A stretch of DNA of 64,000 nt, from assembly GCA_027487435.1 (NCBI GenBank), contig JAIYDP010000024.1:1-64000 (forward strand), given 5' to 3'. Of this stretch, positions 19,216 through 29,289 are shown one piece after another; position 1 is the stretch's first letter, and every line of letters starts with the position of its first letter. The translations under genes were made by a program, and so were the position numbers. This DNA comes from Verrucomicrobiaceae bacterium (GTDB lineage: Bacteria > Verrucomicrobiota > Verrucomicrobiia > Verrucomicrobiales > Akkermansiaceae). The notes beneath the pieces are model-generated. The model was not told where the DNA came from. It searched no databases and was given only the letters and a program-made list of their open reading frames with translations.

Positions 19216-21672
19216 TTACGCGCTTGGATCATCGTCATCAGCTTTTGCCGAGGACTTGAGCTTGGGAACGGTGGGTGGTTTTTCGGGAATGAGCGTCTCG
19301 ACTTGATCGGATTCAACCCAGCCACTGCTTTGGGTCGCGAAAGAAACGTAACACCATTTGCCCGTGCGGCGGATGATGCGGCAGAGGCTGCCTGGGGGCA
19401 CTGCGTTCTCCATGACTTCGCCTGAGGTGCGGCTGGCATCGGTGCGAAGCACGGCATTTTCTCCGGTAATGACGGCTTGCTGCTCGAAGGGGGCAAAGAT
19501 GGCATCGTTCGGATAGTAGCGCCACGCAAGGATCGAGGCTGCGAGCAGGAACGGAGCAAAGATCAGGGTGATGAGGGAAAGAATGCGGAATTTGCTGCCA
19601 AAGTTGGTGGCGAAAATCAGCGTGATGGCGAGGACGATAGCCCAAAGTGCGCCCCAAGTAGCGTTCTTGATCCACGCGAGGGGGAGTTTGCCGAGTGTGA
19701 GTTGGTAATCGGGACGTTTGATGGTGATGGAGCCGAATTTTCGCTCCAAAAATCGGAGATTTTGATTCGCTTCAATCAGAGTAGGGTCGCTCATCAAAGC
19801 ACGGCGATAGTAAAGAGCGGCATGCCCCGGTAATCCCATGCGGTAGCAAGCATTGCCGATGTTGTATCGGGTCTGAGGACTAAGGGATTCGTAAGAGCCG
19901 GCGGCGAGCCAAGCTTCGATGGCCTCTTTGTTTTGCCCTTTTTTGTAAAGTTCCTCGGCGTTTTGCGGGACGGGTGGTGGTGGGGTGGATGAAGAAGTTT
20001 CCTGAGCATCGGCATGAGGGAGGAACAAGAAAAGCAGAAGCAGCGGTAGCAGCTTGCGGAGCGTTGCGAGGATTTGTGATTTCCGCGATTGAGGAATGGG
20101 AACTTGGGATGGTTCGGGGAGGAAGCATTGGAGGTCACGTTCTTCGATGACCTTAGCAAGATCGGGGTTTTGGTTGTGGTGATGCCAGCGTTCGATGAAG
20201 CGCGCGGCGTCGCGAAGGAAGTTTTCGTTGCTTGATTTGGTGAGGTTTTTCCAATCGTTGCGTTGCTGTTGGACGTGGGTGGCAGGTTGCAAGCGATTGA
20301 GCCACTGGCGCTTAGCGATGACGATCAATAGGGCAAGGAAAAGAGCTGCGGGGATGAAGTGCCAGAAATCGGCAGAGAGAGAAGATGGGTGCGGATTGAG
20401 AATGGGCGCGTTCGATATCAGGCCAAGAATGTCGGACATGCGTTCTACTGGCACATCTGCCGCGGGTGGAGCGGATGGGCTGATAAACGAAGGGACGTTG
20501 GTGGACGGCAATAGGGTGAGAGCGATGGGGGAGCTGCTGAGGGTCTGGTATTTTTCGAGGATGGGATCAAAGAAGCTGAAGTTAAAAGGAGGAATGACCG
20601 TCTGGCGCTGGGTGGGGCGCATGAATTGAGTAAAGCGGATCATGCCGCGGCCATAGCGGCGTTCCTCACCGAGCTGGCTGCGGGTGGCATCGTAGAGCTT
20701 CCAGCCTTCGGGATCCGAGAGCTTTGGTGCATCGAGCGAATCAAGGTTGCCAGAGCCGGAGATTTCAATATCGACGTTGACGGGGTCACCTTCGCGAACT
20801 TCTTTTTCGCTGACGCCAATGTCCATGGTAAAACTCCCTACGGCATTGGTGAAGGAATCAGGCGCGCCCTCGGGAAGAGGACGAGATTCGATTTCGAGCT
20901 TAGGAGTCGTGATGTTGATAGGAATTAGATCGCTTACCGAACCAAAAGGACCAAAGCTGACAAGATCGGTGATGAGGCGGATTTTCGCAGGGCCGATGGA
21001 AACTTTTCCGGCTTTGATGGCACTGAAGTTGCTAGGGTAGGTGGCGACTTGGCAGTTTTGACCAAGAAGCACGGCGAAGCCAGGCTGTGGCCGGGGTTCG
21101 AAGCGCCAAGCTGTTACGGAATTGCGCTCAAAGTCGGGTATGCCCCATTCTTCGACATCGATGTCGGCGGGAAAATAGACTTTCAGTTCCACAGGGACAA
21201 TCTCACCCTCATAGGGATTGGTTTTTGCCGCGCGGAAAAAGGAGGCATAGCGCACGCGGCGATTGTCAACGATCACTTCTTGCGTGCTAATGTCCTGAGG
21301 ATTGATGACTTCCAGGGTCAAGGCCTTAGTGAAAATTTCCTTGTTCGGGTAGCGCAGGGAGATGGCAGGAATGGTATAAGTGCCTTGGGTGGTAGCACTC
21401 ACGATGAACTGATAGACTTGTGCGATATTGCGAGAGGGCAGGGTGATGGTATTTGGCCCGAAGCCGCGCTTTTGAATATTTAGGCCAAAAATCGGCTCGA
21501 TAGGGAAATTTTCTGGGCCCTGTGCATCGACGAGGATGAACTCAAGGATGGCTTTTTCGCCTGGCAGCAGATAATGGCTTGAAAGGCTCGCTTCAACCGT
21601 TTGCGCGTGACTTGGGAGCAAGCTGGCAATCCAGTAGAGGCAGGGAATGAGGAGTAAGCGAAGATGGCGCAT
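19216..21672 (-). CDS. BatD-BatE-like fusion: oxygen-tolerance domain, TPR, C-terminal SH3-like
   Basis: Signal peptide; BatD-like VEASLSSHYLLPGEKAILEFILVDAQGPENFP; TPR segment NAEELYKKGQNKEAIEAW...NIGNACYRMGLPGHAALYYRRAL; SH3-like AVLRTDASRTSGEVMENAVPPGS. Confidence 0.85.
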   Translation of the reverse strand: MRHLRLLLIPCLYWIASLLPSHAQTVEASLSSHYLLPGEKAILEFILVDAQGPENFPIEPIFGLNIQKRGFGPNTITLPSRNIAQVYQFIVSATTQGTYTIPAISLRYPNKEIFTKALTLEVINPQDISTQEVIVDNRRVRYASFFRAAKTNPYEGEIVPVELKVYFPADIDVEEWGIPDFERNSVTAWRFEPRPQPGFAVLLGQNCQVATYPSNFSAIKAGKVSIGPAKIRLITDLVSFGPFGSVSDLIPINITTPKLEIESRPLPEGAPDSFTNAVGSFTMDIGVSEKEVREGDPVNVDIEISGSGNLDSLDAPKLSDPEGWKLYDATRSQLGEERRYGRGMIRFTQFMRPTQRQTVIPPFNFSFFDPILEKYQTLSSSPIALTLLPSTNVPSFISPSAPPAADVPVERMSDILGLISNAPILNPHPSSLSADFWHFIPAALFLALLIVIAKRQWLNRLQPATHVQQQRNDWKNLTKSSNENFLRDAARFIERWHHHNQNPDLAKVIEERDLQCFLPEPSQVPIPQSRKSQILATLRKLLPLLLLFLFLPHADAQETSSSTPPPPVPQNAEELYKKGQNKEAIEAWLAAGSYESLSPQTRYNIGNACYRMGLPGHAALYYRRALMSDPTLIEANQNLRFLERKFGSITIKRPDYQLTLGKLPLAWIKNATWGALWAIVLAITLIFATNFGSKFRILSLITLIFAPFLLAASILAWRYYPNDAIFAPFEQQAVITGENAVLRTDASRTSGEVMENAVPPGSLCRIIRRTGKWCYVSFATQSSGWVESDQVETLIPEKPPTVPKLKSSAKADDDDPSA

Positions 21673-21738
21673 GGAGTGAGGTTGCGAGGTTAGGAGGAAA
21701 TGGTGCTTCGTTTTTACGAATGAGGATGGGATGTAGTG

Positions 21739-23715
21739 TTACCAATTTTTTTCGGGTTCTCGCTGGCGGTATTCGCCGGGGGCAGTGAGTCCACGTTGAA
21801 GGTCGGCATTTTCATTGAGCTTGCGGAGAGCTTGTTCTTTCGGCGTTTCGCCTGGTTTACGATCTTTGCCGTATTCGTTTTTCGGATCGGGCTTTTTGTC
21901 CTTGGGCGGGCCATTTTTGCCGTCCTTAGGTTCTTTGCCTTTTTGGTCACCTTTGCCGTCTTTTTTGTCATCTCCTTCTTCGCCATCACCCTCGCCGTCT
22001 CCAGGCTCTTCACCATCGCCTTCTTCGCCCTCTTCTCCTTCTTCTCCTCCAGCTTGCATTTGCATTTGCATTTGTGACTGCGCTTCTTCCGCTTTTTGTC
22101 GAAGTTTTTTCAGATAGATGCGAGCGAGTTCGCCATTGTTGGAGGCATTGGCTGAAGGGTCCAGTGTATCGGCGGACTGGGCATGGCGCACAGCATCTGC
22201 CCAGTCGAGCATGATGGATTTGAGTTTGAGGAATCCGTTGGAAACATCTTCTGGCGAAGATTCCGTATCTGTCAGTAACTCCATGATGCGCTCTTGAAAT
22301 GCGGCATCAAAGTCTTTTGGCGCAGTTTCTTTACCAGGAAAGTCTTTGCCATCGGTGAGGTTCTGCCAGCCAAGTTGGAATAGGCTATTTCCAAGACCTT
22401 GGTGAGCATTGGCGCGGATGCGAGAGTTTTCTGTTTGGAGAGCGAGAGAGTAGGCTTCGCGAGCTTTTGCGTATTCCTTGAGGCGATAATGAGCCGTTGC
22501 TTTGCCGAGCATGATTCCGGCATGGGATTTGCTGGCAGGTGTTTCTTTCGCGGCGAGCTGCTCGAATAAAGTGATGGCTTTTTGATATTCCTTGGCTGCG
22601 AATGCCTTGCGTGCCGTGGCGAGATCTGCGTCAAGCTCATCGGCACGGGCGGTGGATGTGGATGTCAAGAATGTAGCGACGGTGAAAAGGATCATCCACG
22701 TAGCGAGGGAGTTCGTGGGGCGCAGTGAGCGCCAACGCGTGCCAGCAACAATCGAGATGAACAAAAGAATCATGGCTGGTAGAACAAACCACGAAAAGAG
22801 CTCCTTGACCACCAATTTTTTGCCGCCTTGGAGTTCGAAGACATCTAGGTCGGCTACGGCTGTTTTGACCATAGCGGGAATGCTAGCGGCGGACGTAGCT
22901 TCGGCAAAGCGGCCATTGGTTTTCTGGGCAAAGGCTTGTAGAGTGGAGGTCTCTAGCCTGCTTAGCACGGGATTGCCACGTGAGTCGCGGAATTTGCCAT
23001 CGCGGACATTCGTGTCGGGAATGAATCCACCTTGCTTCGTGCCGACGCCAATCGTGAAGGTATAGGTATTTGACTTTGCAATATCTTCGGCAGTTTTCAG
23101 GAACTCTGGCTCGTGCTCTTCGCCATCGGTGAGGATGATCATACCATTGTTGGTTTGGGCCGTTTCTTTCAGGGTTTGAATGCCGAGTTGGACGGCATCT
23201 GCGAGTGCGGAGCCTCCAGTAGCGACAGATTCACAATCGAGCTGCTCGACGACGGTTCTCACGGCGTCATGGTCAGGGGTGAGCGGCGCGAAGAGAAAGG
23301 GAACTCCTGCGAAGCCGACGACGGCGATGCGCTCATTGGGGAGAGTTTCAAGAAGTTCGTAGATAAGAACTTTGGCTTGATCTAGGCGCGAGGGTTTGAG
23401 GTCTTTGGTGGACATCGAGCGGGAAAGATCCAGCACGATGACGATGTTTCGTCCCTTGGTGGTTTCTGTTTCCAGTTGGCTGGTGAGTTGAAAGCGAGCA
23501 AGTCCAATGATCAGAGCGACGCACGCGAGCAACAAGGAAGCGAAGGAGATCCAGCGGGGAAGCGAAGAAGATCGGCGAATCAGGTTCTTCCGCAAGCGGG
23601 AGGCGACAAACTCTGACCAGATCGAAGAACGGCGAGAGGAGAAAACGACTGCGATGATCAGCAGCAGAGGCGGTATGATGAGGAGAAAAAAGAGATAGGG
23701 CTGCTCGAACTTCAT
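21739..23715 (-). CDS. VWA-domain protein with TPR region (BatB-BatC-like); start trimmed to MKFEQPYLFFLLI
   Basis: VWA MIDAS DLSRSMS; TM helices; TPR-like region AFAAKEYQKAITLFEQL...; acidic and charged C-terminal tail. Confidence 0.88.
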   Translation of the reverse strand: MKFEQPYLFFLLIIPPLLLIIAVVFSSRRSSIWSEFVASRLRKNLIRRSSSLPRWISFASLLLACVALIIGLARFQLTSQLETETTKGRNIVIVLDLSRSMSTKDLKPSRLDQAKVLIYELLETLPNERIAVVGFAGVPFLFAPLTPDHDAVRTVVEQLDCESVATGGSALADAVQLGIQTLKETAQTNNGMIILTDGEEHEPEFLKTAEDIAKSNTYTFTIGVGTKQGGFIPDTNVRDGKFRDSRGNPVLSRLETSTLQAFAQKTNGRFAEATSAASIPAMVKTAVADLDVFELQGGKKLVVKELFSWFVLPAMILLFISIVAGTRWRSLRPTNSLATWMILFTVATFLTSTSTARADELDADLATARKAFAAKEYQKAITLFEQLAAKETPASKSHAGIMLGKATAHYRLKEYAKAREAYSLALQTENSRIRANAHQGLGNSLFQLGWQNLTDGKDFPGKETAPKDFDAAFQERIMELLTDTESSPEDVSNGFLKLKSIMLDWADAVRHAQSADTLDPSANASNNGELARIYLKKLRQKAEEAQSQMQMQMQAGGEEGEEGEEGDGEEPGDGEGDGEEGDDKKDGKGDQKGKEPKDGKNGPPKDKKPDPKNEYGKDRKPGETPKEQALRKLNENADLQRGLTAPGEYRQREPEKNW

Positions 23716-23722
23716 GGCGCGA

Positions 23723-24754
23723 TTATTTGGGGGCTGGCGGTGGAGTGAGAGTGTGGAGGAGCGCTGCGGCCAAGGCACAGATCAGCGATGGCCATAAGAA
23801 CCAAGGGAAAAGCTCGCGATCCTCGGAAACTGTGTAGCTTTTGCTCTCAGATTTTTCGAGGCTATCGATGGTTTGGAAGGTGTTTTTTAACTCGGCATTG
23901 GTCTGCGCCCAGTAGCTTTCGCCTTTGGTGAGGCGCGATACTTCTTGCAAGGTTGGGAGGTCGAATTCCTGGCGCGGGAAGCGTTGGATATTGCTACTCA
24001 CGCGTCCGTCTTTGGTGCCGATGGCGACAGTATAGATTTTGATGCCAAGGTCGGCGCAGTACTTTGCGGCATCGATCGGGGCGATTTTTCCAGAGTTGCT
24101 GGCACCGTCGGTAATCAGAACGATGATCTTAGATTTCGCGTCGCGGGCAGTGAGTCTGGCGCCTGCAGCAGCGATGGCGGAGCCGATGGCAGTGCCTTGT
24201 TCACGGATCGTCCCCTCGACTTCGCCGTAATTTTTACGCTGGAGTCTGACACGCTCGAGTGCCGAGAGTAGAAAATTGCGGTCGAGCGCGACGGGGCACA
24301 GGTTGTAAGGCTGGCCAGAGAAAATGACGAGACCAATGCGGTCTTCTGGACGGTTCATAACGAAGCTATTCACAACGCTTTTTGCGGCTTTGAAGCGCTG
24401 CAAAGGGCGTCCGTCTGGAGTAAGGAAGTCGTCAATTTCCATGGAAAGTGAAACGTCAAAGGCGATCATGATGTCGATGCCAGAGGCGGTGCGATTTTGA
24501 TATTCCATGCGCCAGACGGGGCGAGCGAGTGCAAAGCAGGCGAAAATTAGGGCGAGCAGGGTAAGCGGGAAACTAAAAGATCCGGGGCCTTGGCGGAGTT
24601 TTTGTCCGAGAGATACGAGGTATTGGAGAGAGGAAAATATGAGAGTCGCTTCCGCGCCACGACCACGGCGGAGGAACAGCATGACGATTGCTGGCAACAG
24701 AAGGAAGAACCAGTAGGGCGAGACAAAACGGAAATGGTCCAAAAATGAATTCAT
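23723..24754 (-). CDS. VWA-domain protein (BatA-like)
   Basis: MIDAS DVSLSME, ITDGASNSG, N- and C-terminal TM helices. Confidence 0.9.
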   Translation of the reverse strand: MNSFLDHFRFVSPYWFFLLLPAIVMLFLRRGRGAEATLIFSSLQYLVSLGQKLRQGPGSFSFPLTLLALIFACFALARPVWRMEYQNRTASGIDIMIAFDVSLSMEIDDFLTPDGRPLQRFKAAKSVVNSFVMNRPEDRIGLVIFSGQPYNLCPVALDRNFLLSALERVRLQRKNYGEVEGTIREQGTAIGSAIAAAGARLTARDAKSKIIVLITDGASNSGKIAPIDAAKYCADLGIKIYTVAIGTKDGRVSSNIQRFPRQEFDLPTLQEVSRLTKGESYWAQTNAELKNTFQTIDSLEKSESKSYTVSEDRELFPWFLWPSLICALAAALLHTLTPPPAPK

Positions 24755-25266
24755 CAGGCGGGTGCGCTAGCGGGCGGAAGTGCGTGGAGGCGATCAAGAA
24801 GTCCGCGTATCTCAGGGACAAGGGTGGCGGCAGCATCCGACTCGGGGTGAGGAGCATACTTGAGGCGGGCGATACGGGCGAAGTGTTGAGAGATTTCTGC
24901 GCGTAGATTTTCGGGCAACGTTTGAAGTGCGCTGTGGCGAGCAAGAAATTCCTCGTGGGTTTCAAAAAGTGAGGGGTCCGCGAGGGTTGATGCGAGGTAG
25001 CGACGAATGATCAGCGAAACCGTGGTTGCCTGGGTGACGGCAGTTGCAATGGAAGACGCTTGATCGAGTGCGAGACAAGCATCTTTATAGGCATCTTGGG
25101 CTATCGCGGAAGAAGAGGCACCTTTTTTACGGAGCAAAAGCCATGCGAGCAAAAAGAGGAAAATACCGAGCAACAACCAAATCCACCACGGTGGTGCGGG
25201 TGTAGGGAGGAATGAACTGGCATCGGGAATATCGCGCAGATCAAGTTCTGTTGTGCTTTCTGCCAT
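24754..25266 (-). CDS. DUF4381-like membrane protein of Bat operon
   Basis: LRDIPDASSFLPTPAPPWWIWLLLGIFLFLLAWLLL; 1-nt overlaps with both neighbours. Confidence 0.8.
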   Translation of the reverse strand: MAESTTELDLRDIPDASSFLPTPAPPWWIWLLLGIFLFLLAWLLLRKKGASSSAIAQDAYKDACLALDQASSIATAVTQATTVSLIIRRYLASTLADPSLFETHEEFLARHSALQTLPENLRAEISQHFARIARLKYAPHPESDAAATLVPEIRGLLDRLHALPPASAPA

Positions 25267-26159
25267 TAGGACGAGCGTTTTCGGGTGCGGCGTTTGAGGA
25301 GCGTGTGGAGTGCGGGTGACGGATCGGCATCGGTAGCGAGTTCGGCGAAGTCGATGCCGTGTTTTTTGAAGGTGGCGACGACTCCTTCGTGCTGGCGGCG
25401 CATGAGTTTTTCATAAGCCATGCGGAGATTCGAGTTGGAGGTGTTGATGGAGGTTTGCCAACCAGTTTCTGGGTCTTCCAGTGTGACACGTCCGGCTTTC
25501 GGGAGCTTGCTTTCTAGGGGGTCAGTGACGCGGAGAGCGAGCGTGTCATGTTTGGCAGCGAGTTTTCCGAGAGGTTTTTCTAGGGTGTCGGTGAGAAAAT
25601 CTGAGATGAGAAAGACGAGAGATTTGCGATCGAGCGCGCGGATGAGCGTGTCTGATGCGGCCTTCAACGAGGTGCCTTGAACCGCAGGTACGGCAGTGAG
25701 AATTTCGCGAATCAGTCGCAGCAGGTGCCGAGTGCCTTTGGCGGGAGGGATGAAGAGCAGGGTGTCCGCTGCGAAGAGGAGCAAGCCGCATTTGTCGCCG
25801 TTTTGTAAGGCAGAGAAGCCAATGATTGCCGCGGCCTCGGCGGCGATTTCGCGCTTCGAATATCTGATGGAGCCATACGAAGAAGATCCGCTGACATCGA
25901 CGGCGAGAACGACATTGAGTTCGCGTTCTTCGCGAAATTTGCGAATGTAAGGCTGCCCCATGCGGGCGGTAACATTCCAGTCGATGAAACGAATTTCATC
26001 GCCGTGTTGGTATTCGCGGAAGTCATCGAAGTCGAGTCCTTGACCTTTGAAGGAAGATTGGTATTCGCCAGAAAATGATTCGCGCACGAGCTTGCGGGCC
26101 TTGAGTTCGAGCTTGCGAACGCGAGCCATCATTTCCTCGATGTGTTCTTCTGTGGTCAT
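25266..26159 (-). CDS. DUF58 domain-containing protein
   Basis: GEYQSSFKGQGLDFDDFREYQHGDEIRFIDWNVTARMGQPYIRKFREERELNVVLAVDVSGSS. Confidence 0.94.
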   Translation of the reverse strand: MTTEEHIEEMMARVRKLELKARKLVRESFSGEYQSSFKGQGLDFDDFREYQHGDEIRFIDWNVTARMGQPYIRKFREERELNVVLAVDVSGSSSYGSIRYSKREIAAEAAAIIGFSALQNGDKCGLLLFAADTLLFIPPAKGTRHLLRLIREILTAVPAVQGTSLKAASDTLIRALDRKSLVFLISDFLTDTLEKPLGKLAAKHDTLALRVTDPLESKLPKAGRVTLEDPETGWQTSINTSNSNLRMAYEKLMRRQHEGVVATFKKHGIDFAELATDADPSPALHTLLKRRTRKRSS

Positions 26160-26173
26160 GAAAAGCAATGCAT

Positions 26174-27157
26174 TTAGGGCACAGGAACTTTCGCCATGAG
26201 GCGTTCGATGATGGTGTCTGTGGTGATGTTTTCGGCTTCAGCTTCGTAGGTTACGAGAATTCGGTGGCGTAGCACATCGGGGATCATATCTTTGACATCT
26301 TGTGGTGTGACAAAGGCGCGACCAGCCATGAAGGCACGAGCCCTTGCGCTGAGCGCGAGGTTGATAGTGCCGCGAGGTGAGGCTCCAGAGCGGATGAGGT
26401 TTTTCAGCGGTGCATCGTACGGCTGGGGATCGCGAGTGGCGTTGATGAAGGTGACGATGTACTGGCGAATCGCGGGGTCGATGTAGATATGATTGACGAG
26501 GTCACGCGCCTTGGCGATTTGCTCGGGTGTGGCAACCGTTTGCGTGTTGTAGGTAGGTGCCGAGGTGGCCATGCGGTCGAGAATCGTCAGTTCCTCTTGT
26601 GGAGTAGGGTATCCTACTGTGACCTTGAGGAGAAATCGGTCGAGCTGCGCTTCAGGTAGTTGGTAGGTTCCTTCTTGGTCGATGGGATTTTGCGTAGCGA
26701 GAACGAGGAAAGGCTGAGGAAGCTTGTAGGTGGTATCGCCAAGGGTGACTTGGCGCTCTTGCATTGCTTCGAGCAGAGCCGACTGAACTTTTGCAGGGGC
26801 GCGGTTGATTTCATCTGCGAGGATCAGATTGTTAAAGATCGGGCCGAGCTTAGGAGCAAAGGTCGCAGTTTGCGGCTGATAAACCATGGTGCCAATGAGG
26901 TCAGCAGGCAGCAGGTCGGGGGTGAACTGAAAGCGGGAAAACGTAGTTTTTAAGCAGCCAGAGAGAGCTTTAACCGCAAGTGTTTTTGCGAGTCCTGGCA
27001 CACCTTCGAGCAGGACGTGGCCATTGCAAAGCATGCTAATGAGTAGGCGATCAACAAGGCGGTCTTGCCCGACGAGCACTTTAGCCATTTCTGTTTTGAC
27101 GTCATGAATCCAGATGCTGGATTCGGCGATGAGTGCTTGCGTTTCTTCGAGAGTCAT
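26174..27157 (-). CDS. MoxR family AAA+ ATPase; start trimmed to MTLEETQALIAESS
   Basis: GHVLLEGVPGLAKTLAVKAL, LADEINRAPAKVQSALLEAMQERQVTLG, LATQNPIDQEGTYQLPEAQLDRFL. Confidence 0.95.
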   Translation of the reverse strand: MTLEETQALIAESSIWIHDVKTEMAKVLVGQDRLVDRLLISMLCNGHVLLEGVPGLAKTLAVKALSGCLKTTFSRFQFTPDLLPADLIGTMVYQPQTATFAPKLGPIFNNLILADEINRAPAKVQSALLEAMQERQVTLGDTTYKLPQPFLVLATQNPIDQEGTYQLPEAQLDRFLLKVTVGYPTPQEELTILDRMATSAPTYNTQTVATPEQIAKARDLVNHIYIDPAIRQYIVTFINATRDPQPYDAPLKNLIRSGASPRGTINLALSARARAFMAGRAFVTPQDVKDMIPDVLRHRILVTYEAEAENITTDTIIERLMAKVPVP

Positions 27158-27328
27158 GAGTGGTGTGTTGTGATGTGTAGGAACTATGATGTAGTAACGA
27201 TGCGAGGCAACTGGATTGTGCCAGCTCGGGCGACTTTTTCTGATTTTTATCGGACGTCTTTTGCGGATGCGGAGCAAATGTTCGGCAATGAACACATTGG
27301 CCGCAAAGCGCAACGAGTTAGAGAACGC

Positions 27329-28366
27329 TTAATGCTTGTGATGATGATAGTGGTCACCAAGTGCGTCGCGACCAAAATCAGCTTTGGCATCGCGCCACAC
27401 ACTGTGCATGTGGTTTGCCTGACTTTGAGAATTTGCGGCTTCGATTAGGATGGTCGGTGTTTGAACCCGATAGTAGTAGGCTTCTGCTTCGATAAGGGAG
27501 CCAGCCCAAGCAAAGTGGATGCTTTCACGCGGAATCGCTTCAAATGCTTGAATTTCTTTTGTCGCAATCGCTGGGCGGTGGCGCTCTGCGTACTCTTTCA
27601 CGAGTTCGAGAAGCACTTTCCATTGCAGATCGTCTAGCTGGTTGCCTTTCACGCCCACTGGTTCGAGTTGGGTGATCTTTCGTGTTTCTGCCGTGAGGAT
27701 TTCTTGCGGTGCTTTTTTTGTGTAAATGACGGGCTTGCCTGCTTTTTCGAGAGAGCTTGCTAAGGAGCGAGCAATGGACTCTTCTTTTTCTAACACATGC
27801 GTTCCTTTCATGCGCCCTTCTTTGACTTTGGCGGGGCTCGCTCCCATGAATGTGGGTGAGGCGGAAATGGACTTGCCGTCAATGATGGTCATGTTCACGG
27901 AGATGTGATGACCTTCAAATCGCCAAGCCCATGTTGCGCCAGCGGTGGGTTTTCCGAAAATGGATGTGTAATAGGCCTTTGAGTTGCGGAAGGTGGGATT
28001 ATTCTCCATCTCTGCGAGCAACTGTTCCAGTTGCATAATGGTCGAGGCTTTCATCATGCCACGTTGACTTAGTGCTGTAGCGAGGAGCTGCTTTGCCGCC
28101 GTTTTTTGTTCTTCATCAAGGTCTTCTAACGGAACGCCTTTGCGTGGACCTGGAGTAAACTTGAATGCTTCGCGATTTTCGTCCTTCATCTCCATGAGCG
28201 CTTTTTGCTTTTGCTCGTCGCGAAGGCCCTCCGTGAAATGATTCGCCGCACGGATCATGTCCGCAATTGCGGCATTCGTTGTGTCAGTGATTACTGGCGG
28301 GGAAGTTGGATCCGCATAAGTTGTGATGCAGGAATAACCTAGAAAAATGCAAATGATAGCTTTCAT
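27329..28366 (-). CDS. DUF3500 domain-containing secreted protein
   Basis: TPGPRKGVPLEDLDEEQKTAAKQLLATALSQRG; RFEGHHISVNMTIIDGKSISASPTFMGASPA; His-rich C-terminus GDHYHHHKH. Confidence 0.85.
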   Translation of the reverse strand: MKAIICIFLGYSCITTYADPTSPPVITDTTNAAIADMIRAANHFTEGLRDEQKQKALMEMKDENREAFKFTPGPRKGVPLEDLDEEQKTAAKQLLATALSQRGMMKASTIMQLEQLLAEMENNPTFRNSKAYYTSIFGKPTAGATWAWRFEGHHISVNMTIIDGKSISASPTFMGASPAKVKEGRMKGTHVLEKEESIARSLASSLEKAGKPVIYTKKAPQEILTAETRKITQLEPVGVKGNQLDDLQWKVLLELVKEYAERHRPAIATKEIQAFEAIPRESIHFAWAGSLIEAEAYYYRVQTPTILIEAANSQSQANHMHSVWRDAKADFGRDALGDHYHHHKH

Positions 28367-28385
28367 TGATCCCTGCATAACGAAG

Positions 28386-29006
28386 CTAAGAGCGGTATTC
28401 TTTCGGTGAATCGAGATGCTTGATGATATTTTTTGCAACAGTATCGACATCATCAGCAGCAGAAATAATATGTGCGAAAGGCTCATTAGCGAGACGAAGA
28501 AAAAAATCACGACAAAGCTGCAAAGAGTCCTTCCGCTCAAAATGGTTCGCCATATCTCCGCGCCCACCGATGCGGGTCAATGCCGTATCGACATCCAAAT
28601 CGAGAATCACAAGATGATCAGGAATGGGGGCAAATTCTTCATTCATTTGCCGAATCATTGCAGGATCGATTCCACGTGTGCCCTGATAGGCCATGGTGGA
28701 AAAATAATACCGATCTAAAATCACCACTTTCCCCTCATCAAGAGCTGGCTGAATCAATTCCTCTACGTGAGAACGCCGATCGCGCAACAAACAATCCAAC
28801 TCCTCCTCCACAGACATTCTTCCGGTAGCCGCACTCTCGCGCAGCTTGCGTCCCCATGGCCCATTTGTCGGTTCATGGCTTACAACCACCTCGCGACCTA
28901 ATGAAGAAAAATACGATGCCAGACGCTGTGCGAATGTTGTCTTCCCTGTGCCGTCAATCCCTTCAATGACAATCAACATTCCGCGATGAGGCTCCATATT
29001 CTTCAT
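28386..29006 (-). CDS. tmk: Thymidylate kinase
   Basis: MLIVIEGIDGTGKTTFAQRL, DRYYFSTMAYQG, DLDVDTALTRIGGRGD. Confidence 0.94.
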   Translation of the reverse strand: MKNMEPHRGMLIVIEGIDGTGKTTFAQRLASYFSSLGREVVVSHEPTNGPWGRKLRESAATGRMSVEEELDCLLRDRRSHVEELIQPALDEGKVVILDRYYFSTMAYQGTRGIDPAMIRQMNEEFAPIPDHLVILDLDVDTALTRIGGRGDMANHFERKDSLQLCRDFFLRLANEPFAHIISAADDVDTVAKNIIKHLDSPKEYRS

Positions 29007-29022
29007 AATGAATCAACAAATT

Positions 29023-29099
29023 TGGCGTGCCCGGTAGGATTCGAACCTACGACCATCCGCTTAGAAGGCGGATGCTCTATCCAGCTGAGCTACGGGCAC
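29023..29099 (-). tRNA. tRNA-Arg (anticodon TCT), with encoded CCA
   Basis: Minus strand GTGCCCGTAGCTCAGCTGGATAGAGC...CTTCTAA...GGTTCGAATCCTACCGGGCACGCCA; complete cloverleaf. Confidence 0.95.
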
Positions 29100-29289
29100 A
29101 TCCGCAGGCAGAGTAAAAACATTCAGCCTTCGCGCAAGAAAAAACACTTCGACCGATGAGCAAAAGAATCACATGCCTGCATCCACAAAGCCAACATCCA
29201 CTAAAACCTCCGCTTGCCACAGAAGGAAAAAGCTGTCACGTTCGCCTCACCACTTACTTCATTCCTCAACCCCTTGTACAGAAAATCTC

